A DNA stretch of 64,000 bases, taken from Acidimicrobiaceae bacterium (GTDB lineage Bacteria; Actinomycetota; Acidimicrobiia; Acidimicrobiales; Ilumatobacteraceae). The stretch is from assembly GCA_020637295.1 (NCBI GenBank), contig JACJWF010000003.1, forward strand, positions 186,001-250,000, in the 5' to 3' direction. Made by a program: the position numbers and the translations under genes. Shown here in pieces: positions 24,319 to 33,431 of the stretch; within the stretch, counting starts at the first letter, position 1; each line of letters opens with the position of its first letter. Below the pieces are notes generated by a model. It made no database searches and had not been told where the DNA came from. It saw nothing but the letters and a program-made list of their open reading frames with translations.

Positions 24319-26658
24319 ATGAAGCCGGTCGACGCCGCCACCATCCGCCGGGTGCGCGCCCAGTTGGTGGGCGACCCCGACCTTGCCGGCCGCAGCCTGG
24401 CCCGCCGCCTGTCGCAGCAGGCGGACTCCTGGTTCGAGAGCCTGGCCGCCGACCTGCCGGCCGGCTGGGCGCTGGTGGCCACCGGCGGGTACGCCCGCGG
24501 TGTGCTGGCACCCGGCAGCGACATCGACGTCATGCTGCTCCACCCGCCGAAGGTGTCCGACGCCCAGGTGCGCGAGGTGGCCGAGGGCCTGTGGTACCCG
24601 ATGTGGGACGCCGGCTTGAAGCTCAGCCCGGCCGTCCACTCACCCAAGTCGCTGCAGCAACTGGCGTCCGACGACCTGGACACGGCCACCTCGATCCTGC
24701 TGCTGCGCACCCTCGCCGGGGACGCCTCGTTCGCCGCCGGCATCAACGCGACGGCGCTGGAGCAGTGGCGCAAGCGTCCCTACGTGTGGCTGCAGCGCCT
24801 GCTGGATTCCGGCCAGCAGCGGTGGGCCCGCCTCGGCGCGGTCGCCTCGCTGCTGGAGCCGGACCTGAAGGACGGCCGCGGGGGCCTGCGCGACCACGAC
24901 ATGCTCCGCTGGGCATTGCGCGTCGACCGCCCTGAAGTCGCGGCGGCGATGGAGAGCCCCATCGAGGACCTCGCCGCCCCGGCCGAGCTGCTGCTGGCCG
25001 CGCGTTGCGAACTGCACCGGGCAACGGGGCGCGCCGTCAACGTCCTGCTCCTCCAGGACCAGGACCGTGTGGCCGAGGCCATGGGCTTCGCCGACGCCGA
25101 CGCGCTGATGCTCAACCTGTCCGGTGCGGCGCACGCCATCGAGTGGGCCACGGAACGGTTCTGGGACCGGGTCGAGCGGCTGGTCCGCTCCGGCGGGCGC
25201 ACCCGCGCGGCGACGGCCGTCCCCCTCGCGCCCGGCGTCCTGCTGCTGAACGAGGAGGCGCACATCGCCCCCGATGCGGATGTGGACGAGCAGGCCTATG
25301 TGTTCCGCTTCGCCGCCGCAGCCGCCCACGCAGGCCGGCCGATGAGCGGCCGGTCGCTGCGGATGTTGGCCAGCCGGGGCACCCCGCCCGGCGAGGAGTG
25401 GACGGAGACCACCCGCCGGGCGTTCGTCAGCCTGCTCGGTTCCGGCCAGTCGCTGGCGCCGACGATCGAGGCGCTGGAGCGCTACGGCCTGTTCAGCCGC
25501 TTCGTACCGGAGTGGCGGGCGGTGCGCAGCCTGCCGCAGCGCAACGCCTTCCACACCTACACGGTGGACCATCACCTGCTGGCCACGATCGCCAACGCCA
25601 ACGAGTTCGTGCGCGATGTGGCCCGCCCCGACCTGCTGCTCGTGGGTGCACTGATGCACGACCTCGGCAAGGGCTACCCAGGTGACCACACCGAGGCCGG
25701 CGTCGGTCTGGTCGACGAGGTGGTCGGCCGGATGGGCTTCGGGCCCGAGGACCGCCGGGTGATCACAGCCATGGTGGAGCACCACCTTCTCCTGCCGGAG
25801 ACGGCGACGCGGCGCGACCTGTCGGACCCGCGGACTGCGGCGAACGTCGCGGCGGCGGTCGGTGACCGGGAGACGCTGCATCTGCTGGCTGCGCTCACCG
25901 AGGCGGACAGTCGGGCCACAGGGCCCGGTGCCTGGAGCGACTGGAAGAAGGCGCTGCTGTCCGAGTTGGTCGATCTGACGGATGCCGCCCTCCGCGGGGC
26001 AGCCGCGCCGGCGTCGGCCACCACCCGCTCGCCCGATCTCGACCGGTTGGCCGGCCAGGTCACGAACGGCGACGTGCACATCGAGGTCGTGCCCCAGGCG
26101 GACGTGGACCTGCTGCGCATCGCCAGCCGCGACCGCGCCGGCCTGTTCTCGCTGATCACCGGGGCACTTGCCCTGCACGGGCTGGATGTCATCGGCGCTG
26201 CGGCCACGACGGCGGCGGACGGCATCGCCGTGGACGAGTTCCGCATCGCCCGTACTCCGGGCGTGGAACTGCAGTGGCCGAAGGTGGAGCACGACCTGCG
26301 CGGCGCGCTGTCCGGCGACGTGGACATCGACGCCCGGCTGGAGCAGCGGCTGCGCAGCCAGAACCGCCGCCGTCGGGCCGTCTCGGCCGTGCCGGCCCGG
26401 TTGGAGGTGCTGATCAGCAACGAGGCCTCGGACTCCACCACCGTGGTCGAGGTCCGCGCCCCGGATGCGCCGGCCGTGCTCTACCGCCTGTCCCACGCGC
26501 TCACCACAGCCGGGCTGGACGTCCGCTCGGCGGTGGTGGCCACGCTCGGCCACGAAGTGGTGGACGTGTTCTACGTGCTGGACCCGGAGGACGGCGGGCA
26601 GCTCTCGCCCGAACGGTTCGACCCGCTCAAGACGGAACTGCGCGCCGCCCTCTCGTAG
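24319..26658 (+). CDS. glnD: [Protein-PII] uridylyl/adenylyltransferase GlnD
   Basis: 779 residues in the canonical order: nucleotidyltransferase domain (GGYARGVLAPGSDIDVMLLH at about 54-73, with the DxD metal site), the PII-UTase helical region (DLKDGRGGLRDHDMLRWAL), an HD phosphohydrolase domain with intact motif LVGALMHDLGKGYPGDHTEAG near residue 444, and two ACT domains (about 595-645 and 695-755) that sense glutamine. It adds and removes the nucleotide on the PII T-loop tyrosine; in actinobacteria this is often AMP. It is transcribed with amt1 and the first PII gene, and is convergent with the second PII gene 14 bp on. Confidence 0.95.
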   Translation: MKPVDAATIRRVRAQLVGDPDLAGRSLARRLSQQADSWFESLAADLPAGWALVATGGYARGVLAPGSDIDVMLLHPPKVSDAQVREVAEGLWYPMWDAGLKLSPAVHSPKSLQQLASDDLDTATSILLLRTLAGDASFAAGINATALEQWRKRPYVWLQRLLDSGQQRWARLGAVASLLEPDLKDGRGGLRDHDMLRWALRVDRPEVAAAMESPIEDLAAPAELLLAARCELHRATGRAVNVLLLQDQDRVAEAMGFADADALMLNLSGAAHAIEWATERFWDRVERLVRSGGRTRAATAVPLAPGVLLLNEEAHIAPDADVDEQAYVFRFAAAAAHAGRPMSGRSLRMLASRGTPPGEEWTETTRRAFVSLLGSGQSLAPTIEALERYGLFSRFVPEWRAVRSLPQRNAFHTYTVDHHLLATIANANEFVRDVARPDLLLVGALMHDLGKGYPGDHTEAGVGLVDEVVGRMGFGPEDRRVITAMVEHHLLLPETATRRDLSDPRTAANVAAAVGDRETLHLLAALTEADSRATGPGAWSDWKKALLSELVDLTDAALRGAAAPASATTRSPDLDRLAGQVTNGDVHIEVVPQADVDLLRIASRDRAGLFSLITGALALHGLDVIGAAATTAADGIAVDEFRIARTPGVELQWPKVEHDLRGALSGDVDIDARLEQRLRSQNRRRRAVSAVPARLEVLISNEASDSTTVVEVRAPDAPAVLYRLSHALTTAGLDVRSAVVATLGHEVVDVFYVLDPEDGGQLSPERFDPLKTELRAALS

Positions 26659-26672
26659 TCCGCGGCACCTGG

Positions 26673-27011
26673 CTAGATGGCGTCGGCGCCTTCCTCGCCG
26701 GTGCGGATGCGCACGAGGCGGTCGACGCTGCTGACCCAGATCTTGCCGTCGCCGATCTTGCCGCTGCTCGCCGCGGCGCTGACGGTGTCCACCACCGCGT
26801 CCGCATGGCCGTCGTCGACGACGAGCTCGAGCTTGATCTTGGGGATGAAGTCCACGGTGTATTCGGCGCCGCGGTAGGTCTCGGTGTGGCCCCCCTGGCG
26901 GCCGAATCCCTTGACCTCGGTGACGGTCATGCCGACGACACCGGCGGCCTTCAGTGCGTCCTTCACCTCGTCGAGTTTGAAGGGCTTGATGATCGCAGTG
27001 ATGAGTTTCAT
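26673..27011 (-). CDS. glnK: Nitrogen regulatory protein PII (second copy)
   Basis: 112 residues, with Y51 in HTETYRGAEYTVDFIPK and the C-loop RIRTGEEGADAI. It differs from the third copy mainly in residues 79-89 (DDGHADAVVDTVSAAASS here), and the rest is the same even at the DNA level. It lies 11 bp downstream of amt2 on the same strand, so the pair forms an amt-glnK operon. All residues for modification by GlnD are present. Confidence 0.96.
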   Translation of the reverse strand: MKLITAIIKPFKLDEVKDALKAAGVVGMTVTEVKGFGRQGGHTETYRGAEYTVDFIPKIKLELVVDDGHADAVVDTVSAAASSGKIGDGKIWVSSVDRLVRIRTGEEGADAI

Positions 27012-27022
27012 GGTCGGCCCTC

Positions 27023-28477
27023 TCAGTCCGTGTAGGCGAGCACGCCCATCTCGGGAAGGTCAGCGCCTTCGACTTCGATGTCCTCGGGGAGGCGGATGCC
27101 GCCCTTGGTCACCTTGTCCTGGATCTTGAAGAAGGCGAAGGCCACACCCAGGATCACGGTCCACAGCACGGCCACGCCGACGAGCTGGGCACCGAGCTGG
27201 CCGGCGCCACCGCTGCCGTAGAACAGGCCCTTCACGCCCTCGACGCTGGAGCCGTTCCAGCCGCTGCCGTAGCGGCCGTTGGCGAACAGACCGAGGGCGA
27301 TGACGCCGAAGGTGCCGCCGATGCCGTGCACGGCGACGGCGCCCACCGGGTCGTCCACGCCGCGGCGGTCCAGCCACCAGGCGAACTCGATGACGATGAT
27401 CGCGGCCAGCAGGCCGATCACGGCCGCCGCCCACGGGTCGACGAACGCGCAGGGGGCGGTGATGCCGACCAGGCCGGCGAGCATGCCGTTGACCATCATG
27501 CCGGGGTCCGGCTTGCCGGTCCGCCACGTCACCCAGAAGATGGCCGCCGTGGCGCCCACTGCAGCGGCGATCGCCGTGTTGGCGGCCACCGTCGCGAACT
27601 GGATGTCGGTGGCGGCGAACGTGGAGGCGGCGTTGAAGCCGAACCAGCCGAACAGCAGGATGAAGCAGCCGGCGATGGCCATCGGGATGTTGTGGCCGGG
27701 GATCGCCCGCGGCTTGCCATCCGCCCCGTACTTGCCCTTGCGGGGCCCGAGCACGAGTGCCCCGGCGAGTGCCGCGACGCCGCCCGTGGCATGCACGACG
27801 CCGGAACCGGCGAAGTCCACGTAGCCGGCGCCCAGGCTCATGGTGTCCCAGGTCTTGCCCAGCCAGCCGCCGCCCCAGGTCCAGGCCGCGAAGAGCGGGT
27901 AGTAGATGGCGCCACAGAACAGGCCCCAGATCACGAAGCTCTTCCACTTCCACCGCTCGGCCATCGACCCGGTGGGGATCGTCGCAGTGGTGTCCATGAA
28001 GGCCACCATGTAGAGGAAGAACGCCAGCAGGGCAGGCGTCGCGGCGCTGCCGAGGTGGTCGTAGCCCCAGTACAGGAAGCCCCAGTTGCCGGAACCGATG
28101 AGCGGTTCGCTGTTCATCGGTGCGCCACCGGCGCCGAAGTAGGCGGAGCCGTCGAAGGCGGCGAACGCCAGCGGAAACCCGATGAACAGGAAGCCGACGA
28201 AGCCGAGGCCGAAGATGGCGAAGTTCGTGCTCATCACGTGAGCAGCGTTCTTCTTCTGGGTGAAGCCGGTCTCCACCATGGCGAAGCCGGCCTGCATGAA
28301 GATGACGAGCACGGCACCGATGACGACCCAGAGGAGGTTCGTCTGGTGACCGAGGTCTTCCACAGCGGCCAGGGGGTCGGTGTCGTCGGCGAACGCAGTG
28401 CCGGTGATGATGAGGGCCGGCACGGCCGCCCCGACGAGACCGCCGAGTGAGTATTTGAGTAGGGAACGAGTGCGCAT
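27023..28477 (-). CDS. amt: Ammonium transporter Amt (second copy, with signal peptide)
   Basis: 484 residues. An N-terminal cleavable signal (MRTRSLLKYSLGGLVGAAVP, cleavage expected after TAFA) precedes an acidic segment and the Amt core; some actinobacterial and Gram-negative Amt proteins have such a signal. The two pore histidines are in GSGVVHATGGVAALAG and VAVHGIGGTFGV. GGGAGG lies six bases before ATG 28477, so I chose this start although the frame is open to 28621. The cytoplasmic tail (KIQDKVTKGGIRLPEDIEVE onward) is longer than in Amt1. Followed at 11 bp by its own PII gene. No clear GlnR-like box was found upstream. Confidence 0.95.
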   Translation of the reverse strand: MRTRSLLKYSLGGLVGAAVPALIITGTAFADDTDPLAAVEDLGHQTNLLWVVIGAVLVIFMQAGFAMVETGFTQKKNAAHVMSTNFAIFGLGFVGFLFIGFPLAFAAFDGSAYFGAGGAPMNSEPLIGSGNWGFLYWGYDHLGSAATPALLAFFLYMVAFMDTTATIPTGSMAERWKWKSFVIWGLFCGAIYYPLFAAWTWGGGWLGKTWDTMSLGAGYVDFAGSGVVHATGGVAALAGALVLGPRKGKYGADGKPRAIPGHNIPMAIAGCFILLFGWFGFNAASTFAATDIQFATVAANTAIAAAVGATAAIFWVTWRTGKPDPGMMVNGMLAGLVGITAPCAFVDPWAAAVIGLLAAIIVIEFAWWLDRRGVDDPVGAVAVHGIGGTFGVIALGLFANGRYGSGWNGSSVEGVKGLFYGSGGAGQLGAQLVGVAVLWTVILGVAFAFFKIQDKVTKGGIRLPEDIEVEGADLPEMGVLAYTD

Positions 28478-28650
28478 GGGATTCCTCCCGTGAGGTAAGG
28501 GCAGTTGGACGGCCGGGTGCGGCGCTGGACCCGGACCGCTGCGCACCGTACGAATCCCCGATTTCGTCGTGAGGGCCGGAATGTGTCGATCGTGTCGCGT
28601 TTGTGTACACGTCTGTGACATGGGCCGTTGCTCGGAACCCGAAAACGGCG

Positions 28651-28690
28651 AACGGCGCCACGGCCGGCCGAAGCCGAACGTGGCGCCGTT
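28651..28690 (-). terminator. Hairpin terminator after the third PII gene
   Basis: AACGGCGCCACG (28651-28662) and CGTGGCGCCGTT (28679-28690) form a perfect 12-bp stem with a 16-base loop, 34 bp downstream of the stop codon of the third PII gene. Read on the minus strand, a short CGTTTTC tract follows about ten bases on. It probably ends the amt3-glnK3 transcript and shields the amt2 promoter behind it. Confidence 0.65.
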
Positions 28691-28723
28691 GGCGCGTGGT
28701 TCGAGTGGACGTGGCGACGTCGC

Positions 28724-29062
28724 CTAGATGGCGTCGGCGCCTTCCTCGCCGGTGCGGATGCGCACGAGGCGGTCGATGCTGCTGACCCAGATCTTGCCGT
28801 CGCCGATCTTGCCGCTGCTGGCGGAGCCGGTGATGGTGTCGACCACGGAGTCGACCACGCCGTCGTCGACGACGAGTTCGAGCTTGATCTTGGGGATGAA
28901 GTCCACGGTGTATTCGGCGCCGCGGTAGGTCTCGGTGTGGCCGCCCTGGCGGCCGAATCCCTTGACCTCGGTGACGGTCATGCCGACGACACCGGCGGCC
29001 TTCAGTGCGTCCTTCACCTCGTCGAGTTTGAAGGGCTTGATGATCGCGGTGATGAGTTTCAT
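28724..29062 (-). CDS. glnK: Nitrogen regulatory protein PII (third copy)
   Basis: 112 residues with Y51 in HTETYRGAEYTVDFIPK and C-loop RIRTGEEGADAI. It is nearly identical to the second copy outside residues 79-89 (DDGVVDSVVDTITGSASS here). The frame is open upstream, but the conserved MKLITAIIKPF start at ATG 29062 is used; GGAGG lies 12 bases before it, rather far. It is 174 bp downstream of amt3 on the same strand. The perfect hairpin after its stop marks the end of this operon. Confidence 0.96.
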   Translation of the reverse strand: MKLITAIIKPFKLDEVKDALKAAGVVGMTVTEVKGFGRQGGHTETYRGAEYTVDFIPKIKLELVVDDGVVDSVVDTITGSASSGKIGDGKIWVSSIDRLVRIRTGEEGADAI

Positions 29063-29236
29063 GTGAGTGGTTGTCCTCCGATGAGAAGTGTGCGTCATGG
29101 TTGCGCTGCGTGGGTAGTGTCCCCGGGCCACCGGGGTGACCCGGGGACTGCCCCTACCGGGAGCCGATTGCTCGTCCCCCGTGCGCAGAACGGGCGGACC
29201 CGTTCAGCTCGTTGCCGGTGAGACCGGCGTGAATGG

Positions 29237-30595
29237 TCAGACGGCGGCGCTGTACCCGGGGGCACCGTGCTCGTGGACGTCGAGGCCGTCGACTTCTTCC
29301 TCCTCGCTCACCCGCAGGCCGATCGTCGACTTCAGCACGAAGAAGAGGATGCCCGAGGTGACCAGGACGAAGGCGGCGATGGCCACCACACCGATGATCT
29401 GGGAGACCAGCTGATCGGCGCCGCCCCCGTAGAAGAGACCCTTGGCGACGAAGCCCTCGGACTCGGTGGCCGAGAAGAGGCCGACGGCGATCGTGCCGAA
29501 CGCACCGCAGACACCGTGGACGCTGATGGCGCCCACCGGGTCGTCGAGGCGGATGCGGTCGAAGAACAGCACGGCGAAGACGACGATGAAACCAGCCACG
29601 GAGCCGATGATGAAGGCGCCGAGGGGGTTGACCGCGTAGCAGCCGGCCGTCACGGCCACGAGGCCGGCGAGCAGCCCGTTGCCGGTCATCGACACGTCGG
29701 GCTTGCCCGACTTGATCCAGGTGGTGAACATCGCCACCACGGCACCGGCAGCGCCGGCGATCGTGGTGTTGACGGCGATCAGGCCGACCACGGGGTCGGC
29801 GCCGAGCTGCGAGCCGGGGTTGAAGCCGTACCAGCCGACGAGCAGGATGAAGCAGCCGAGGATGGCGAACGGGATGCTGTGGCCGGGGATGGTCTGCGGC
29901 TTGCCGTCAGCCGAGTACTTGCCCTTGCGGGGCCCGAGGAAGTAGGCGCCCATCACAGCTGCGCAGCCACCGGTCATGTGCACGATCGAGCTGCCGGCGA
30001 AGTCGTGGAACGGGGTCTTCAGCTGGTACAGCCAGCCGCCGCCCCACTGCCAGCGCACCACGATCGGGTAGATGATGCCCGAGATCACGGCGCTGTAGAG
30101 GACGTACGAGCGGAACTGGGTGCGCTCCGCCATGGCGCCGGACACGATGGTGGCCGCCGTGGCGGCGAAGGCCACCTGGAACGTGAAGAACACGAACTTG
30201 TCGAGCGTGCCGTAGGTGAAGATGCCGTCGCCGGCGAGGAACCAGCCGTCGCCGCCGATGAACTTGCCGGCGCCGGTCATGCTGCCACCGAAGGCGATGG
30301 CGTAGCCGACGGCGAAGAACAGGAGTGCGCCGACGCAGAAGTCCATCAGGTTCTTCATGAAGATGTTGGCGACGTTCTTGGCACGGGTGAGGCCGGCCTC
30401 GACGAGCGCGAAGCCGGCCTGCATGAAGATCACCAGGACTGCTGCAACCAGCACCCAGATGTTGTCGAGCACTGCATGCACATCGGCAGCCGCGTCGGTG
30501 GCTTCATCAGCGAATGCGGTGCTGGTGACGGCCAGACCGACGACGGTGGCGCCGACGCTTGCAGTCAATGCGCGCTTGAGCAATTTTGATCGCAC
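29237..30595 (-). CDS. amt: Ammonium transporter Amt (third copy, with signal peptide)
   Basis: 452 residues. GTG 30595 follows GGAGGAAAC, a strong ribosome site, so the longer frame to 30694 is rejected. The signal peptide RSKLLKRALTASVGATVVGL ends at TAFA. Pore histidines are in SSIVHMTGGCAAVMG and AISVHGVCGAFGT. The cytoplasmic tail SEEEEVDGLDVHEHGAPGY is acidic and unlike the basic-then-acidic tail of Amt2, so binding to PII may differ. It is followed by the third PII gene and preceded by a set of 11-bp-spaced GlnR-like half-sites. Confidence 0.95.
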   Translation of the reverse strand: MRSKLLKRALTASVGATVVGLAVTSTAFADEATDAAADVHAVLDNIWVLVAAVLVIFMQAGFALVEAGLTRAKNVANIFMKNLMDFCVGALLFFAVGYAIAFGGSMTGAGKFIGGDGWFLAGDGIFTYGTLDKFVFFTFQVAFAATAATIVSGAMAERTQFRSYVLYSAVISGIIYPIVVRWQWGGGWLYQLKTPFHDFAGSSIVHMTGGCAAVMGAYFLGPRKGKYSADGKPQTIPGHSIPFAILGCFILLVGWYGFNPGSQLGADPVVGLIAVNTTIAGAAGAVVAMFTTWIKSGKPDVSMTGNGLLAGLVAVTAGCYAVNPLGAFIIGSVAGFIVVFAVLFFDRIRLDDPVGAISVHGVCGAFGTIAVGLFSATESEGFVAKGLFYGGGADQLVSQIIGVVAIAAFVLVTSGILFFVLKSTIGLRVSEEEEVDGLDVHEHGAPGYSAAV

Positions 30596-30673
30596 GTTTC
30601 CTCCAGGAACGAGAGACGGGGTAGGGGACTCGCCACGCCGTTGGGGGAGTTGCGGGCACGCTAGAGATCGCAG

Positions 30674-30722
30674 GTTTCCCGGTGGGGGCCGCAATGTTTC
30701 GTGTCTGTGGCGTTCGCGTTCA
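30674..30722 (-). promoter_or_regulatory. GlnR-like box upstream of amt3
   Basis: Read on the minus strand, half-sites TGAAC (30718-30722), GCCAC (30707-30711), GAAAC (30696-30700), GCCCC (30685-30689) and GAAAC (30674-30678) repeat every 11 bp. The last four follow the GlnR order gTnAC, GaAAC, gTnAC, GaAAC, with both GaAAC sites exact. The array lies 79-127 bp before the amt3 start and reaches the last codon of the antiporter fusion gene. Confidence 0.55.
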
Positions 30723-33431
30723 GCGGGTTGCCAACAGGCGGCGACGGCGGCGCGCCGGGCGCTCGCCGGCCAGCGCAGCCCGGATCACGGCGACGGTTGC
30801 CTCGTCGAGCTTGCGGCCCACACGGTCGCTCACTGCGAATCGATCCGCGACCGAGCCGTGTGCGGTGGACACCCGAGCGGTGTGGACTACCACGTCAGCA
30901 GCGGCGAAGGCAGCGGCCACGGCGGCCAGTACACCGGGCCGATCCGGTCCGGTCACCGTGACAGCGGTGTGCCATGGCAGCGTGTCGTTGTCGTGCGCCA
31001 GCTCCAGGTCGGGCATCGGTGCCACCGGGAGTGGCCCGTGGAGATGCCGCTCGAACTCGGACGCGAGGTCCTTCGCCGAGGGGCGCTCGGCGGCGATGAC
31101 GACGAAGCTGTCGAGTACTGCACCGTCGGGCCAGGTGGCGATCGTGGCCGAGGTGATGTGCAGCCCGTGCTCGCGGAGCACTGCCGAGAGGCGGCCGAGC
31201 AGGGCGGTGGTGTCGCGGCAGGCGACGTCAACCTTCCAGTGGTCCGGCTCCGGCTCGGGCGTGACGGCGACGCGGACGGCGTCCTTGCGGGGAAGGGGCT
31301 CCAGCAGGCGCACCTGGCGGGCCAGTTCGGCGGCGTCGTGGGACAGCAGGTAGGCGTTCGAGGCGTGACGCAGGCGCTCCACGGCTGCAGCGTCGTCCAC
31401 CAGCCGCTCGGCCGCCAGGCGGCGGGCGGCGGCCAGGTTGTTGGCTTCGCTGCCGGTCAGCTCCGGGTGCTCCAGTGCCTCGATCACCAGCGCCAGCCGC
31501 TGGTCCAGTGCCTCGCGCTGCCACCGCTGGAGGGAACCCATCGCCAGCGCCAGTTCGTACGCGTCGCGGGCGTGGGCGCTGCTGGCGAGGTGGGTGGCGA
31601 GTTGCAGGATCTCCCGCTCGTCGAAGGAGTCCGGCTCGTACACGCCGGCGCGCAGCAGGTGGGCATCGGCCACGATCGCGGCGATCCGTTCTGCCTCCGC
31701 CGCCGGGACCAGCCGTGCGGTCAGCCCCAGGGCGCACCCGCCCGCGTCCTGGGTGGCGGTGACCGAATCGGCGCAGACGTCTGCTGCGAGCGCGGCAAGG
31801 AGGAGGTCGTCGGACGGCAGGCCCAGTTCGTGGGCCAGGTCGTCCAGCCGGTCGACCACGGGGAAGCGCAGCGCCCCCAGCGGGTCGAGGTCGCCGAGGT
31901 CGGCCCGGCGGCGGTCCATCACCTCCGCCACCTCCGGCAGCGCTCGCTCCAACACGCCGGACACGTCGAGGAAGCGCCACGCCCGGGCGTTGTCGTCGCG
32001 CAGCACCTTCACCAGCAGCGGGGTGCAGTCCTGGTCCCATGCGACCGCGGCGTCGCGGTGGGTCCCGAACCAGTCCAGCAGGGTGTTGGCCGGCCGGGCG
32101 TTCTTCGTCAGCACCGCGGTCCGCAGTGCGAGGGGCAGGGTCAGGCCGACCGGGGGTGTGCCGTGCAGGCGGATCTCCCCCTTCTCCACCGTCAGCCAGC
32201 CCTGTTCGGGCTCTGCCGTCACGTCCGCCTGCGCAACGGCGTCGGTCGGTCCCTTGCCCAATCGCCACCGCAGCAGCGGCGGGGTCATCACGGTGGTGAG
32301 GAGCACGACGATCAACAGCGCGCCGTACTGGTCGTTGTCCAGCACGCCATTCGTCAGGCCGATGGAGGCGAAGATCAGGCCGACCTCGCCGCGGGGCACC
32401 ATGCCAAGCCCGACGAGGAGCCTGTCCACCCGGGTGCCGGTGGCCCCGAGCGCTGAGGCCATCTTGCCGATGATCGCCACGACGGAGAGCACTGCGGCGA
32501 CGCCGAGCACGCTCGGCTTCAACATCGCGTCGAGGTCGGCGTTGATGCCGATCTGGGCGAAGAAGACCGGGATGAAGATGTTGCCGGCGGCGCCGAGGTC
32601 GCGAGCCACCCGCTCGTGGTGGTGGCTGGCCCCGATGGCGATGCCGGCCATGAAGGCGCCGATGATGAACGCCAGCTTGGCGGCGTCGGCCAGCTCGGCG
32701 AAGCCGAGCATCAGAACCAGCGCGACCACGGTGACGGTGGCGGGCGAGCTGGCCCTGCGGTGCACGAGGTCCAGCAGGCGGGGCACGCCCAGCAGCCCGA
32801 CGAACCCGGTGACCAGCAAGAACGCGATCGCCAGGCCCAGCGTGCCGGCGACCATGCCCACGCTGACGGACCCGCCAGTCACGATCTTGACGACGACCGT
32901 GAGGATCACCAGGCCGAGCACGTCGTCGGCCACCGCCGCGCCGAGGACCACCCTGGCCTCGGTGGTGGCCAGGGCGCGGAGGTCGCCGAACACGCGGGCG
33001 GTGATGCCGACGCTGGTGGCGGTGAGCGCGGCGCCGACGAAGATCGCCGTGTTCGTGTCCTGCCCGAACGCCAGGCCGACCGCCGTGCCGCCGGCGAACG
33101 GCGCTGCCACACCGATGAAGGCGACCAGCAGTGAGGCCTTGCCCACCTTGCCCAGCTCGGCAAGGTCCATCTCCATGCCCACTTGGAGGAGGAGCAGCAG
33201 CACGCCGATCTCGGCGACCACGGCGATGGACACGCCGCGCGCCTCGTCGAGGTGGATCAGGCCAAGCGCGGACGGCCCGACGATCACCCCCGCGAGGATC
33301 TCGCCGAGCACCGCCGGCACCTTCAGCCGTTCGGCGATCTCGGCCAGCACCTTGGCCGCACCGATGATGATCAGCAGATCCAGCAGCAGGCGGGCGAGGT
33401 CGATTCCCCCTTCCGCCGAGGAGGCGATCAC
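30720..33431 (-). CDS. CPA2 cation/proton antiporter fused to GlnD-like HD and ACT regulatory module
   Basis: 903 residues. Residues 1-380 are a Kef/NapA-type CPA2 antiporter with about twelve helices and the ion-binding Asp-Asp of VLGAAVADDVLGLVIL. Residues about 455-720 resemble the middle of GlnD: GVLERALPEVAEVMDRRRADL, then LLLAALAADVCADSV aligned with the GlnD LMHDLGKG motif but lacking the metal-binding His, so the HD site is probably dead. Residues about 730-782 and 820-867 are two ACT domains (VACRDTTALLGRLSAVLREHGL and VTGPDRPGVLAAVAAAFAAA), as at the GlnD C-terminus. No nucleotidyltransferase is present. I infer an antiporter gated by glutamine or another nitrogen signal. GTG 33431 overlaps the preceding regulator gene by 4 bp. 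Confidence 0.88.
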   Translation of the reverse strand: MIASSAEGGIDLARLLLDLLIIIGAAKVLAEIAERLKVPAVLGEILAGVIVGPSALGLIHLDEARGVSIAVVAEIGVLLLLLQVGMEMDLAELGKVGKASLLVAFIGVAAPFAGGTAVGLAFGQDTNTAIFVGAALTATSVGITARVFGDLRALATTEARVVLGAAVADDVLGLVILTVVVKIVTGGSVSVGMVAGTLGLAIAFLLVTGFVGLLGVPRLLDLVHRRASSPATVTVVALVLMLGFAELADAAKLAFIIGAFMAGIAIGASHHHERVARDLGAAGNIFIPVFFAQIGINADLDAMLKPSVLGVAAVLSVVAIIGKMASALGATGTRVDRLLVGLGMVPRGEVGLIFASIGLTNGVLDNDQYGALLIVVLLTTVMTPPLLRWRLGKGPTDAVAQADVTAEPEQGWLTVEKGEIRLHGTPPVGLTLPLALRTAVLTKNARPANTLLDWFGTHRDAAVAWDQDCTPLLVKVLRDDNARAWRFLDVSGVLERALPEVAEVMDRRRADLGDLDPLGALRFPVVDRLDDLAHELGLPSDDLLLAALAADVCADSVTATQDAGGCALGLTARLVPAAEAERIAAIVADAHLLRAGVYEPDSFDEREILQLATHLASSAHARDAYELALAMGSLQRWQREALDQRLALVIEALEHPELTGSEANNLAAARRLAAERLVDDAAAVERLRHASNAYLLSHDAAELARQVRLLEPLPRKDAVRVAVTPEPEPDHWKVDVACRDTTALLGRLSAVLREHGLHITSATIATWPDGAVLDSFVVIAAERPSAKDLASEFERHLHGPLPVAPMPDLELAHDNDTLPWHTAVTVTGPDRPGVLAAVAAAFAAADVVVHTARVSTAHGSVADRFAVSDRVGRKLDEATVAVIRAALAGERPARRRRRLLATR

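Noticed and set aside
28478..28723. GlnR-like box upstream of amt2
   Set aside because: GTCAC and CAAAC occur but not in the 11-bp phase seen at amt1 and amt3; the GTGTACAC palindrome there is not a GlnR pattern.
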